A stretch of 64,000 nt of DNA from Zerene cesonia (taxonomy: Eukaryota; Arthropoda; Insecta; Lepidoptera; Pieridae), in NCBI RefSeq assembly GCF_012273895.1, contig NC_052109.1, positions 4,726,432 to 4,790,431 on the forward strand, written 5' to 3'. Under the pieces are notes generated by a model. That model saw only the letters and a list, made by a program, of their open reading frames with translations. It searched no databases and had not been told where the DNA came from. A program made the translations under genes and the position numbers. Below, piece after piece: positions 33,732 to 44,661 of the stretch (positions are counted from its first letter, which is position 1; each line of letters opens with the position of its first letter).

Positions 33732-34342
33732 TGCTGCTGTTAAATTAATTATGGTCCCCGAGCCAGGTGCAAATATCGCCAATAAAAAAGTGAAAGTATT
33801 AATAAACATGAGTGTGAGATAGCATTCGATTGGTGCGATTAACACAACAGTATATCCCATTTGTATCTCTGTGTTCGCTTTGTGTTAAATGCTATAAATG
33901 TTAATGCTAAAAAAGTAACATATATCACTCTTTACGGAACTAAATTTACAATAAGAAAATGAATTTTAATTTAAGCATTTCAGAAACAAATTAGTTTCCT
34001 AAGTCTTGTATAAAAATCAATATATCATATCACAATAATTAAAGTAAAATCTCCATGAATTTATTGTACTTTTTTCTTTCTTTGAATTCCATTCATTGTT
34101 TGCATCAAATTCACACACTTCACAGTTGTATGCCGTCAGCCGTGTTACTTTTTGATATCTGTCTGTTATGCAAGCCTAGATCCATTTTAATGTGGGCGAA
34201 TTTACGTTATTCCAGGAATTGTTTTTTATTTTTTAATTATATAACATTTTACTGTAATTTGACAAAAAAATAAGTAACTTATTTGATAATATTATTTGAG
34301 ATTATGGTTAATTCATTAAAAAGTGTTTTTTTCTTTCAGGTT

Positions 34343-34373
34343 ATGGACAAGATCGTTCTTATAGCTCTCATCT
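34343..34373 (+). CDS. Dscam-type gene, exon with start codon and first half of signal peptide
   Basis: The exon 34340-34373 lies between a strong acceptor (TTTTTTTCTTTCAG) and a perfect donor (GTAAGT at 34374). Its only ATG gives MDKIVLIALI plus one base of the next codon (phase 1). Joined to the phase-1 exon at 62860 the split codon becomes TGT (Cys) and the peptide runs on as IWCSLAA, a textbook signal peptide with an n-region Lys, a hydrophobic core and small residues before the cleavage point. The intervening intron would be 28.5 kb. Assignment to the Dscam-type gene rests on this completion and on phase. An acceptor at 45257 is also phase-compatible and is the main alternative partner. 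Confidence 0.55.
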
Positions 34374-34451
34374 GTAAGTATTTGATTAATTCAAATTGAT
34401 TTGTTTCATTACCTTGAAACTTTGAATTGATTCGGATGTAAGATAAAAATA

Positions 34452-34473
34452 TATATATATATATATATATATA
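34452..34473. repeat. (AT)n microsatellite
   Basis: Perfect alternating AT dinucleotide tract of about 11-12 units, directly after the signal-peptide exon. Confidence 0.85.
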
Positions 34474-34540
34474 AATTTGCTTTCACTTATAACTTACGAG
34501 CCACATCAAACTTGTTCAACAAATTATATGAAACTAACTT

Positions 34541-34742
34541 TTGCCGGCCGGATTTGCACGCGTTATATTTGGAGTAGGTTAATTATTGGAGTAGTATAAT
34601 ACACATATAAACCTTCCTCTTGACCCAAACCATTTATTAACAAAACCCTATCAAAATCCGTTGCGTAGTTTTAAAGATTTAAGCATACATAGGGACATAG
34701 GGACAGAGAAAGCGACTTTGTTTTATACTATGTCGTGATAAT
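34541..34742 (+). repeat. SINE-like repeat (family G)
   Basis: Contains TTGCCGGCCGGATTTGCACG, AAAATCCGTTGCGTAGTTTT, and CATAGGGACATAGGGACAGA followed by AAAGCGACTTTG near the right end. The right part is repeated reversed at 18310-18458. Confidence 0.7.
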
Positions 34743-36503
34743 AATAAAGAAATTCTCTTCATCTCTCTTAAGAATATTATTTGTCAGTTAACTTGTAAAC
34801 GTTTCACAAAATACAATCATAACTTTACACAATTCTGATTTTGACATTTTACTTATGACGTCAAAAATACATAACAGGCGATGCTAAATTAAGAGGACAA
34901 TAGAAAAATAAATGGCTATTTATGTGAGATTATTTAAAAAGTAGAAAATTATGCTAGTATAATATTCCTTAACTTTACCCATTCTTCAATTATTAATTTT
35001 TTAATAATTTACAATAGTAACACCATGTATATAGTTGCACTTTGATCTATTTTATAACATGATAAGTGTTTGCTATACTTGCTTGTACTACAGGATGTAA
35101 AATAACTACTTTGATCAGTGAATTTTTATATCCAAATAATTAGCTTATAAGAGAGAACATCCGTTAAGAAGTAAAGGGCTAAAGTAAAAGCTTACCCTTA
35201 ACTCTCTCTAAATTGAACCTTAATGGAAGATATTTTTTTTTTACTTCCGCCATTAGATTGAGATAATATGTTGGAAATGTTTGAATTACTTATAGTTAAA
35301 CCAAACAAAATCATCCACATGTTCCCTACATTAATTTTAATAAACATTTTAATATGATGTAGCATGTAAATTTGCGAGCGAAGCACAAAACAAATTATAT
35401 AAAAAAACGATTAAAATAAAAGAGTATAATTAAGTTCACGGTTTATATTTCAAGCATTTGCAATCTGGAACATAACGGACTTGATTTAATTAATATCAAG
35501 AATCAAATACTACAGCTTTCAGGATACTGAAATGAAGCAAAAATAACAAGCCACAAACTGAATCTCTGTTGTCCTTTCTAGCTATTTAGCTTTAACACAA
35601 AGGTCTTTAGTTAGTTTATCGACTGGGAGAGCAAACACTGGCGTAAAGGCTTTGAACAATTCAATCAAACCTTAACGGGGTTTTGAACGATGCTGTAGCT
35701 GTACTTGCTAGGGCTGGGTTAGATCAAGATTAAACCGTCTGACTTTCTGTGTAAGTTATAATAACTAACAAAGATGAGAAAAGCGACAAAATATTTGTTA
35801 CGAAACATCACTAGTTTCATGCCCGATTGTGGTGTAACATTCCTTATGTTTGAAAAATAAATTCACTCATTTTCGGGATTTAATTACAATTCTTTCGACT
35901 TATTTTGACCAGTATTACCGGGAAAATATTTGGATGTTTCTCTGCACGTGCATTGCAATCTCACAGTTTTAATCATAAGCTGGTTATACGTATTATAATA
36001 AAAATACTTTATTGGTTCTTCTAAACTATCTTATCGTGGAGGTCAGTTTAATTATATTGCAATACGTGTACAAGTTTGCAGAAATTAATTTCAGCGATCA
36101 AACGAAGGGAGTTTTTATTTTTGAATATTGTTCATAAAATTAGAACGACTGTAAAATAATTAAAATTATAACTGGGATCATTAGTTTTCATAATAAATGG
36201 TTGTTAGTTTTAATAATTCAAAGGTGTTGAAAGGACACAGAGATATAATCAATAACAGTATGGTGAAAATTAATTATTCTATTTATTTTTGCTCAGTCTT
36301 AGATGATTTTGTTCGGTGAATATTATGCAGAGAAAAACTGGAACTTCTCTCACACTCTTCTACTGGAATAACTATATTATTAATAATTAATTCAAGCTGA
36401 AATCAGAATAAGGAAAATATTCTACTCGTTATGCTATTATGTTATTATACTTCTCGTTCATCCTATAAAGCTAGTCTTACAGCTAGTCTATATATATATA
36501 TAA
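34743..36503. other. AT-rich intronic DNA
   Basis: No exon, RNA gene or clear repeat could be supported. A GTAAGT donor-like site at 35750 has no acceptor giving an open frame. Confidence 0.4.
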
Positions 36504-36676
36504 GACTAGCTGCGCCCCGCGGTTTCGATTTCGGTAGTTATTCGAGCTGTCTATGTACTAAATTTCAGGGCAATCGGTTCAGTAGTTTTTGCGTGAAAGA
36601 GCAACAAGCACGCACACATCCTTACAAACTTTCGCATTTATAATATTAGTAGGATTAGTAGGATATTAGTAGGATT
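36504..36676 (+). repeat. SINE-like repeat (family A) with duplicated tail
   Basis: GACTAGCTGCGCCCCGCGG head, internal deletion after GGTTTCGATTTCGG, then GCAATCGGTTCAGTAGTTTT and TTATAATATTAGTAGGATTA. The tail motif ATTAGTAGGAT is repeated three times (36646-36676), as if extended during retroposition. Confidence 0.75.
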
Positions 36677-37578
36677 TTTCATACAATATTATTCAAAAGC
36701 ATTATCTTTATAAGCATTTTTTCCAAACTTAAATATAAACGAGTGTTAAAAGAGCACAAATATTCATGCAATCACTTAGTGACTCTTTCGATACCCTTAA
36801 TAAATTCCGTCCCTTAAGCGTTGAACGTATTTGAAAGGCCTTTTATTTATTTTACTGGTCATTTTAATACTAATTACACCAAAAGTAGGTTGTTTTTCTG
36901 CTTTCATGTAAGTAACATTTATTTCAAAGATTGATTTTTATTTCGAATTTTGAATTTATTTCATTGCTTTTTACGTATTTGTTAATTGTTGTGTTTTTAA
37001 CATCAAAAAATATAAATTCGTAAGATCAAATAAGTGAGAAACTTAAAATGACATAACATGTGAATTTCGACGCAAAAACATAAAACAAAGTTGATATAAA
37101 TTGTGAAAAATTAGGTTAGCTCAGCGTCTGTTCTCGTGTCATTTTCCGCTAAAATGCGCTCCTATTATTTGTTCATATCTTTTGTTCCGCCAACTGTTTT
37201 TGATGCGCTGGTGTATACAAACACACGTACATGGTTTCAAGTCATTACATTCTCGTCTAAACTAATTTGCGAGCGTGTTCTGAACCGCGGTAGCGACTTT
37301 TGACACGGATGTAATCTATTTAATTGAGTGTGCAGAAAACATTATGGGGTTCTTTGTAAGGTAGGTGGAACAAAAGGTTACGAGTGAATAAATATAGCAT
37401 TTTAATTCGCGCCTGTTTAGTAGCGTCTAGCTCAAAACATAAATTAATTTTTATTTTAATCAAGTTTTTATTTAGTTTGTAAGGGTGTTGGTTACATTGG
37501 GGCTGACATAAACAATAGTTTAAGAGCCCACTAAATAAATGATTAAAATAAAATATAATAGTTTAAAAAAACTATAAA
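36677..37578. other. AT-rich intronic DNA
   Basis: Nothing supportable was seen. Confidence 0.4.
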
Positions 37579-37820
37579 ACACGCTTTAACAAAAATCATA
37601 TTTTGCAAATTGAAAACTGGAATAATTTTATCAAATTAGTGTATTGTCATCGGTCCTCAATAAATCTACAAAGTTTGAACGAAATCTGGCCGTTTAAAGT
37701 GGGTCAAAATCGCGCCCAAAGAAGTCAGTTACAAACAAACAAACATACAAACAAACAAACATACAAACAAACAAACATACAAACAAACAAACATACAGGT
37801 GAAGCTAATAAAAAGCGTGT
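37579..37820 (-). mobile_element. short element with ACACGCTTT termini, copy 2, with expanded internal tandem
   Basis: Inverted relative to 12506-12707 but bounded by the same ACACGCTTT / AAAGCGTGT ends. GGGTCAAAATCGCGCCCAAA and the neighbouring tract match copy 1 closely, including CATCGGTCCTCAATAAATC. At 37731-37797 a 16-base unit (ACAAACAAACATACAA type) is repeated four times against about two in copy 1, which accounts for most of the 40-bp length difference. Confidence 0.65.
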
Positions 37821-40800
37821 AAAAAGAGCAAATCTGTGTCTGAACAAAGATGTTAATAAAATTAACCCAGTCGGTCTAGCCGTTTTAGAATTTTACCTTT
37901 TACAATACATAATTTTACCTACTTATTTCATGAATTGAAAAAAAACGACCAAGATGGTTTGAAAACAGTGACAGCGATGCCTATCGTTTATAGTTAATAT
38001 CTACATTTAAACAATGCTTCAGGATAAAAAAACATTTTTTTTACCGCTATTTTCACTATAATTTATCATTTATGGTTAATTCTTGTTTAAATAAATGAAA
38101 ATACGATAAAAACGTAATACTAAGGATCCAAAATTTGATCAATTATAATAATTAAGTTATGATTGATAATTTAAAAAGCCTTCATTTAACATTGAAAGTG
38201 ATGTATTTCTCACTACTATTGAAAACACAAACTTCATAAACGAAAAAAATTATACATCATTAATAGAACACATTAAATCATCAATATTCCACATTAAAGC
38301 AGAAATAAACAATAAATTAAAATCGTTCCTTTGTTTTAGGATATTTCTTATAGCATAATAGAAAAGACTATCTTAAAATGAATTAGGTACAAGGAAAATT
38401 CCGCGTAGTAATAAACAATAAGAAAAAGTTAATAACTACGCTACAGCGTAGAAACAGAATGTTTCATTTGTACATTCTTCAATAATAATTGGATTATTCG
38501 TCCACATATTTGTTTTCCAATAACGAAACTGAAATGAATTCTGAAATCATTTAATCATATTTGGGCGAGTGGACACAATCAACTGTCCCTTGAGCTTTTA
38601 ATTATTATCATTATCAGTTCGATTGTAGTACAAAATGATTGCTTTCAGATTATTTATTAGTGGACAATAGTTGTAGTTATTTGACAAAATATAATTGTTT
38701 TGTGTAAGAAATTTATACTGGTTTGTTTCAATTATTTTGTACAAAAATTGATTGCCGTCCCGTGCTGGGGAGGTACCACTAGATTTTAAAATGTCAACTG
38801 CTGACAATTTTTTTAGAAATATAAAAGGAATTACGTAAAATCGGTTGAAAACTCACAGAGTTATCGTAGAACAAAACAAAAAGTACTGTCGAATTGCGAA
38901 CTTCACTCTTAAGACAATACTTAATAAAAACTAAAAAAATCTATGTATTACTTGATAACTCATTTTTAGGCGGGTGATGGTTAGTCTATACAAGTATTTA
39001 CACTTACTCAAAGTCTCTGATTACGGTGTACGGATTTAAAAATGTTTCTAATCAACTACTGCCGCTGAAAAAAAATTGCAAGCTAAATCAATACTGACCT
39101 CCATTTATTTCCTTGTAGCTATATCTTTATTTGGTTATTACACATCTAGCCTCAACACTAGCGTGAAAATATCTCCATAAATTTACGTTTTTAAAATAAC
39201 TGAAGCTTTTATTCGCGTTCGTAATTTGAGTTACATTACATATGTAAAACAATGCAGTACCACCACGGTATTCATGTGATATTATGATAATACGTTCCGC
39301 TTAGCAAATACAAATGAAATTTACTCCGAGGCGAAATGTTTATTGCGCTTAGGTAATTTAATATGGAGGAGAAAAGATGTTGTAAAGAGAGATTTCAAAA
39401 TGGTCTATCTTTCAAATTTACTGTTGATTACATTTTCAGACTAATGTGCTTTATATTTAATAGCGTTCTTCAGCTTGCTTAGATGGATAAGAAAATGGCT
39501 TAGTTACGTAAATAATTTATAATGCAATTTTTTCCGCAGTGAAAATGTTTTGGTTGGGTCTTATAGTGGTAACAGTACAAAAACCAATTTCAGTTTAATG
39601 CAGTAAAAAAACTTCACTGCATATGATATGTTTATTTATTTATTATTATAATAGCTTAAGCTCACTAACTAAGAACAATAAAAAATTATTTTTACTGTGT
39701 TTTCAGTTTAAATACGACGTTATTTTTTCTAAAACCCAAATCTATAGCGTAGTTTGCGTTTCAATACCATATTTAGACATCAACACAATAACTATACTAG
39801 AAGGCATAATTATTTTTTTCAAGTTTCATTCACACAACATTCTTCTAAATTACAACACTTTTTCTTTCCTAATGTAATATCGGGGGACAAAATAATAGCA
39901 TGTTCTATTCCACGCGATATACAGATGACCGCGGGTTCAAAGCTCCCATTTCCGAGCGGGGAAGGTATGGAAACAAAAGATGCTCGTTTCCTCAGCAGTT
40001 CCGTGCCATAGGTCGGCTGGGAGGGGGTACAATGGAGGTATTGTTTGTGCCCGGTGACAGGAAAAACTCCGACCTCCTTGTTTCTGTGAATTTTTTATTT
40101 CTCTCTTTCAATTCTTTCTTTTTTCTTACTGAAAACCCTCTTTGACCGTGTCGGTTTGAGTCAATGTTGTATGTTGAGACGCAAACGATTTATTTATTGT
40201 TTAGATGTGTTTCAAGGTCATGATTATATTGAATTCCTTTGATATTTGATTTATAGCTATTTTTAGGCAGATAAACGAGACGCGTCTGTGCTATCGCGGT
40301 CATCGTGCAAAAACAAAACAAAGGGCCCGTAGGGGTTCGATCCCAAAACGAAAAAGAAACGTCTTGGTACCTTTTTCGGCTAATTGCCCGGAAGGAAAAA
40401 TCAATAAATGTGAAATGCACTTTCAAGTTCTCACAACAACTACATAGATTATATGTTTACTACTGTAACAGTATAATAAATATAATGGAAGCTAGAAGAA
40501 GTATGAACTCAACTACATTCATTTCAAGCGATGTAATGAACCGTTCAGTTTATTTGGATTTTCAATGTTTATAAAATTCCGGTGCGACCTGTTGGGGGGT
40601 AGCTTAGTGGACGGCTGTGTATCCGTCGGATTTCCCCCTCCTCCCACCCGACCTTTCCGGTCCACTCTGAGAATTCCTTATTTACCCGTTTTTCCTTATC
40701 AGACGGCACCATTCGCAACACATTATCAACCTCTCCTATATCGCGTATTTTATACAAAATAAACTTGATTACGCTCTTGTTCAATCAATGTATTGTATAC

Positions 40801-43295
40801 TTCCTTCTCATGAAAATGTGTCCGTACTTTTTGTTATTTACAAACAATATATAAGTTAGATATATATAGTAGGTACGAGAGACAAAATTATTCGATATAT
40901 GAACAACACCAACGATTCAATTTACGAGATTTTGTATTCTTTTTGTTATTTTTGCAAAATTGTATTCATTCGTACTCTTGCTATCAAAACCTGAAGGGTT
41001 TCACGGCATTTTGTGAAATACAAAATAACTTCTTGAGCACAGAATGCACTTCATACGAATGAATAAGAAAACACGAGTTGGCCGCTAATTGCGGTTTTTC
41101 AGGATTTACCTTCATAATGGCGTCGATGGAAATACGCCTATTTCTAATTAACGTCGAAAACCAAGTTCATTTATGATTCCCGAGCAAAAACAAAGAGTGA
41201 AAGTTCGGGAACTACTATTTTCTATTGTGGAGTAGGCACTTACGAATAAAACGCGCTGTATGAAAACTAGTTTTGCTGCTGCTAATTTCAGTGTTTTAAG
41301 CAATTTTAGACTAATTACATTTGTTTCTTGTTATTAAATTAGACTACATTTAGTAATACATCTAATTACTTAAAATATTCTATTCGCCACCTCGTCAAAT
41401 CATCATTGCAAAGTAAAAAGCAGTAAAATTGCATGTTTCATCTGTGTATTTTATTTAAATTAAAATAAATCATTTTATGTACTCGAAGGCATTATGTGCG
41501 CTATGATGATTGTCGCCAACATTTACTACGTTACGGACGCGCTACTTAAATATGTGTTTTATAATCCCTACTGTTCTTTAGAATGTTACCTCTGTATATA
41601 AAAATACAGTAGCAATCGTATAGCAGACGTAGGCAGCAGACTATATCCGGAGGACACGCTCAACGCCCCTCGATTTCCAATGGATTCCTCATTTTTCGTC
41701 CTTGTCCCCACTCAAGCGGAACATATTACGAAGGTATACACATGTAATGTAATTTGTTTTGTAAATACTTCTCGCGGGTCGTTGAGTTGCGAATTGATCG
41801 AGGGAATGTGAATTTCCATTCTTGCTATTGGAATATTTTGATTTCATTTCATTTAATTCTGTGCGAAATTGCGATGTACGATTAAATACGGAGAACATAT
41901 AACACCTCATTACCACAGATAACATAATACTGTCATTACTAAAATGTTCAAAATGATATAGAATCATGCTAAATGTGTGTTTTTAATCATTTTATTCAAG
42001 AAAATATACAATAGTCATTGCTTAAATCGATTTTATCAAGTAGTCTCTCTTCATCTTTGTGACTAAGTAAGGCGTGAAGGCTTTGGCTGATAGAGCGAAT
42101 AGGTCGTATTTGATCAGCCAATCTCGTTGGCAATCGACCAGATTTAGTAAAAAGTTTTTACCTTATTGAAGTGAAAAAAATAAATAAATAAAAAGGAGTT
42201 TCTTGCATTCAATTAAAAGTATTGTGCTAACAAGTAACGTCGATTGGTAAAGTCCTTTTCAGTTAGTAATGCAATTATTTTTACACATTTTTATAATTGT
42301 TTAGAGTATGTTTTAATTGAATTTTCTTTTAACCTTCTGTTACTGTAAGATTGTATTTGTATACGTTACATACGTATTTCATACGTTGTATACGTTACGT
42401 TTAGTTCATAATATGTGTCAAGTTACAGTACATACAGTAACCCAGGAAATATTAGATAACTATACAAATTATTGTTGAAAAGATTTTAAATTTACCATAA
42501 AATAATATTTTCACTACTTTTTCCGTCTGCTATAATCCGTCTGTTTTATTTAGTGCTATTATGGATTCAACTAAATCACTTAATTTCTCATGAATTATTG
42601 AATAAATGAGAGCGAGCGTGTAGGTAAACAATTGAAATGAAATGAGTGTAGGTACTAACCTTTTATAAAAAAGTGATCATGGGATATTACAAACGTTTGA
42701 ATTCATTTCAATATTAAGAAAAAGGATTTTAAACGTTTTGTTACAATCACAGATAATATAAATATATACTAGTAGTTGCAATCTTTTTCGTTTATTTATA
42801 AATTACGTAACTAGTTTACCTAACAGTTTGACTCGTAAAGCAAATCAATACAAAATATATATCAATACATTTTTATTTACAATCGGAAAATATAAGCAAC
42901 GTACGATTACAGAACAGCGAGCGGATACGGGCTGCGGAAATCGAATTCCAAGATTTGTACATTATTATATGGAAAATAGGAATCCCTATTGGATATGACT
43001 ATGACGAAACCTTTTTCGGATCGAGCTGCCAATATGAACACGTAATACATGAGGTTGTGGGCGATGTTACGACATATACATTTAATTTAATTTTTATTTG
43101 ATATAATTTTTTTTTTTGTTTATTTATGTATTTTTTTATTATCATACTGTTTTTTGTATTTATGAACAGAAATTTTCTTTAAACTGTCACTGATTTGAAA
43201 GGTCGCTTCAACCGAAGTTAATGGGCTATAAAGTCGATGGTTATTCTTTTAAAGAGACTTTACTCATAGCATATAAAATTATTATAATGATTTTT
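37821..43295. other. 5.5 kb of intronic DNA
   Basis: Mostly AT-rich. Two GC-richer pieces, 39895-40085 and 40570-40690, look like fragments of unknown repeats. The second contains TAGCTTAGTGGACGG, which resembles a tRNA A box, and 40336-40346 (GGTTCGATCCC) resembles a B box, but they do not form one tRNA. No exon found. Confidence 0.4.
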
Positions 43296-43299
43296 TAAA

Positions 43300-43450
43300 C
43301 ACTAGCGGTTCGCCACAGCTTCACCCATAATACGGTTATCATAAAAACCTTCCTTACGTTAGCCGTAACCAAATAAAAAAGTTGAATTGGTCGAGCCGAC
43401 CTCGAGTTTGACGCTGTAGACACACTGTCATTTATATTCATTCAGTTATC
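43300..43450 (+). repeat. SINE-like repeat fragment
   Basis: ACACTAGCGGTTCGCCACAG, CCTTCCTTACGTTAGCCG and TCGAGCCGACCTCGAGTTT fit the CTAGC-headed repeat layout seen elsewhere. The right end is not clear. Confidence 0.5.
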
Positions 43451-43451
43451 T

Positions 43452-43774
43452 TCTATATTTATATAAAAATGAAACCCGTTTTCCTTGGTCACGGCATCAC
43501 GCGTGAATGGCTGGACCGATTTCACTAATTAATTTTTTTGATGTATTTGTTATTATTAGGAGAAGGTTCTTACAGAAAAAAAATCTCTCTTAAAGAAAAT
43601 CTCTCAGAAATATTGAAAAATGTACATTTAATTTTGCATATTTTAAAAAATGCGAGTAACAAATGTCAATGTCATTCACAGCCATAGATTATATTTATAT
43701 AAGGAGTTGAAATAGGGAGATGAAAGCGATATAACCGAATACCACGCGGGCGAAGCCGCAGGCGGAAAGCTAGT
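43452..43774 (-). repeat. SINE-like repeat, reversed
   Basis: Starts CTATATTTATATAAAAATGA, holds GGTCACGGCATCACGCGTGA and TGGCTGGACCGATTTCACTA, and ends ACCACGCGGGCGAAGCCGCA followed by GGCGGAAAGCTAGT, which is the reversed CTAGC head. A related head (not reversed) begins at 26838. Confidence 0.65.
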
Positions 43775-43796
43775 GTATTATTAAATATACACTGCG

Positions 43797-43942
43797 TCTA
43801 CAAGTCCATCAGATCACTGCTACAGCGATAAGACTGCCTATTGTGCTATTCTGATATCCTTGTTAAATCTGTATTTGTGGTAAGAGTACTCTTTTCTGTA
43901 TTGTTTCGTATACAATATAAAAAAAATATTTCATTTCATTGT
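43797..43942 (+). repeat. 3' tail of a non-LTR retroposon
   Basis: GCTACAGCGATAAGACTGCC, TATTGTGCTATTCT and a final ATTTCATTTCATTG run mirror the reversed tail in JAMP intron 1 (4302-4390). It is the forward counterpart. Confidence 0.55.
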
Positions 43943-44453
43943 TTTTGATCTTACTGTATGGTTTGTGTACATAGTTTATGATATATAGATTACAGAGCGT
44001 TGTGTTATAGAGATTTAAAAACTCTTGTAACTGTTGTTTTGGGTTTATAAGACTATACTGTGTTAATGCTGTAATTGATTGTTTTAAATATAAGTCGCGA
44101 TAATTTCAATTAATTTTTGTACGAGTCAATTTAGAGGTTGATTATTGACAAATTTTTGACAATGTTTCTGTATCTGCTCTTAAACTAGCAATGGAATATT
44201 AAAAAAGGGCGTATTGTGTTCCCAATATATATATATTACATAGACTATATTGATGTTATTTTTTACAATTGAGTTCCAATAATTAACGAATATCTTAAGA
44301 AGACAATTTATACTTGAAAAGTTAATATTTCTTTATATGATTGCTGTACCAAATTATAAATGTTGGTAGCCGATGCTGGACGATTACTATTTTCCCTTCA
44401 TGGGATTCTACCAAGTTTCGACCAATAGGTATTTCGTACTAAATGTTAATCAC

Positions 44454-44661
44454 ACTAATATTAATATTTAAAAATGAAAATTTAGTTGCTTGGATGTTTG
44501 TCCGTCAATCACGCTGAAGCTACTGAACAGATTTTGATGAAATTTTGTATAGAGACAGGGTATTAGCTGACTTGGGTGATAGGATATTTTTCCCGATTAA
44601 ATGCTCCCTTGGGATAAAACAAGAATCTTGATATCTGGGCGGAGCCGGAATCAGCGTCTAG
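44454..44661 (-). repeat. SINE-like repeat, reversed (relative of 55071)
   Basis: ACTGAACAGATTTTGATGAA, ATAGAGACAGGGTATTAGCT and GACTTGGGTGATAGGATATT are the reverse of blocks at 55071-55260 (ACCCAAGTCAGCTCATACCC and AAAAATCCGTTCAGC). Confidence 0.7.

Larger units (their letters stand above)
31251..34339. other. intron 1 of the Dscam-type gene (inferred), with an N gap
   Basis: AT-rich. At 31808-31905 a GC-richer segment with repeated CGTAGC-type words looks repeat-derived. The 1000-N gap and its inverted flanks, and a family D repeat, are listed separately. The - strand open frame at 33579-33860 overlaps that repeat and is discounted. Confidence 0.4.

Noticed and set aside
33579..33860. Hydrophobic 93-codon open frame on the - strand, at first sight like the end of a seven-helix receptor (NPTLKGIY)
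   Set aside because: Most of it is antisense to the family D repeat at 33583-33731, and no splice partner or receptor domain order is visible.
37731..37797. Four regular 16-bp repeats considered as a CRISPR-like or satellite array
   Set aside because: Head-to-tail without spacers, inside a mobile element, in a eukaryotic genome; a simple internal minisatellite.
40336..40346. B-box-like GGTTCGATCCC, and an A-box-like TAGCTTAGTGG at 40603, considered as a tRNA gene
   Set aside because: They are 270 bases apart in the wrong order, and no cloverleaf can be drawn around either.
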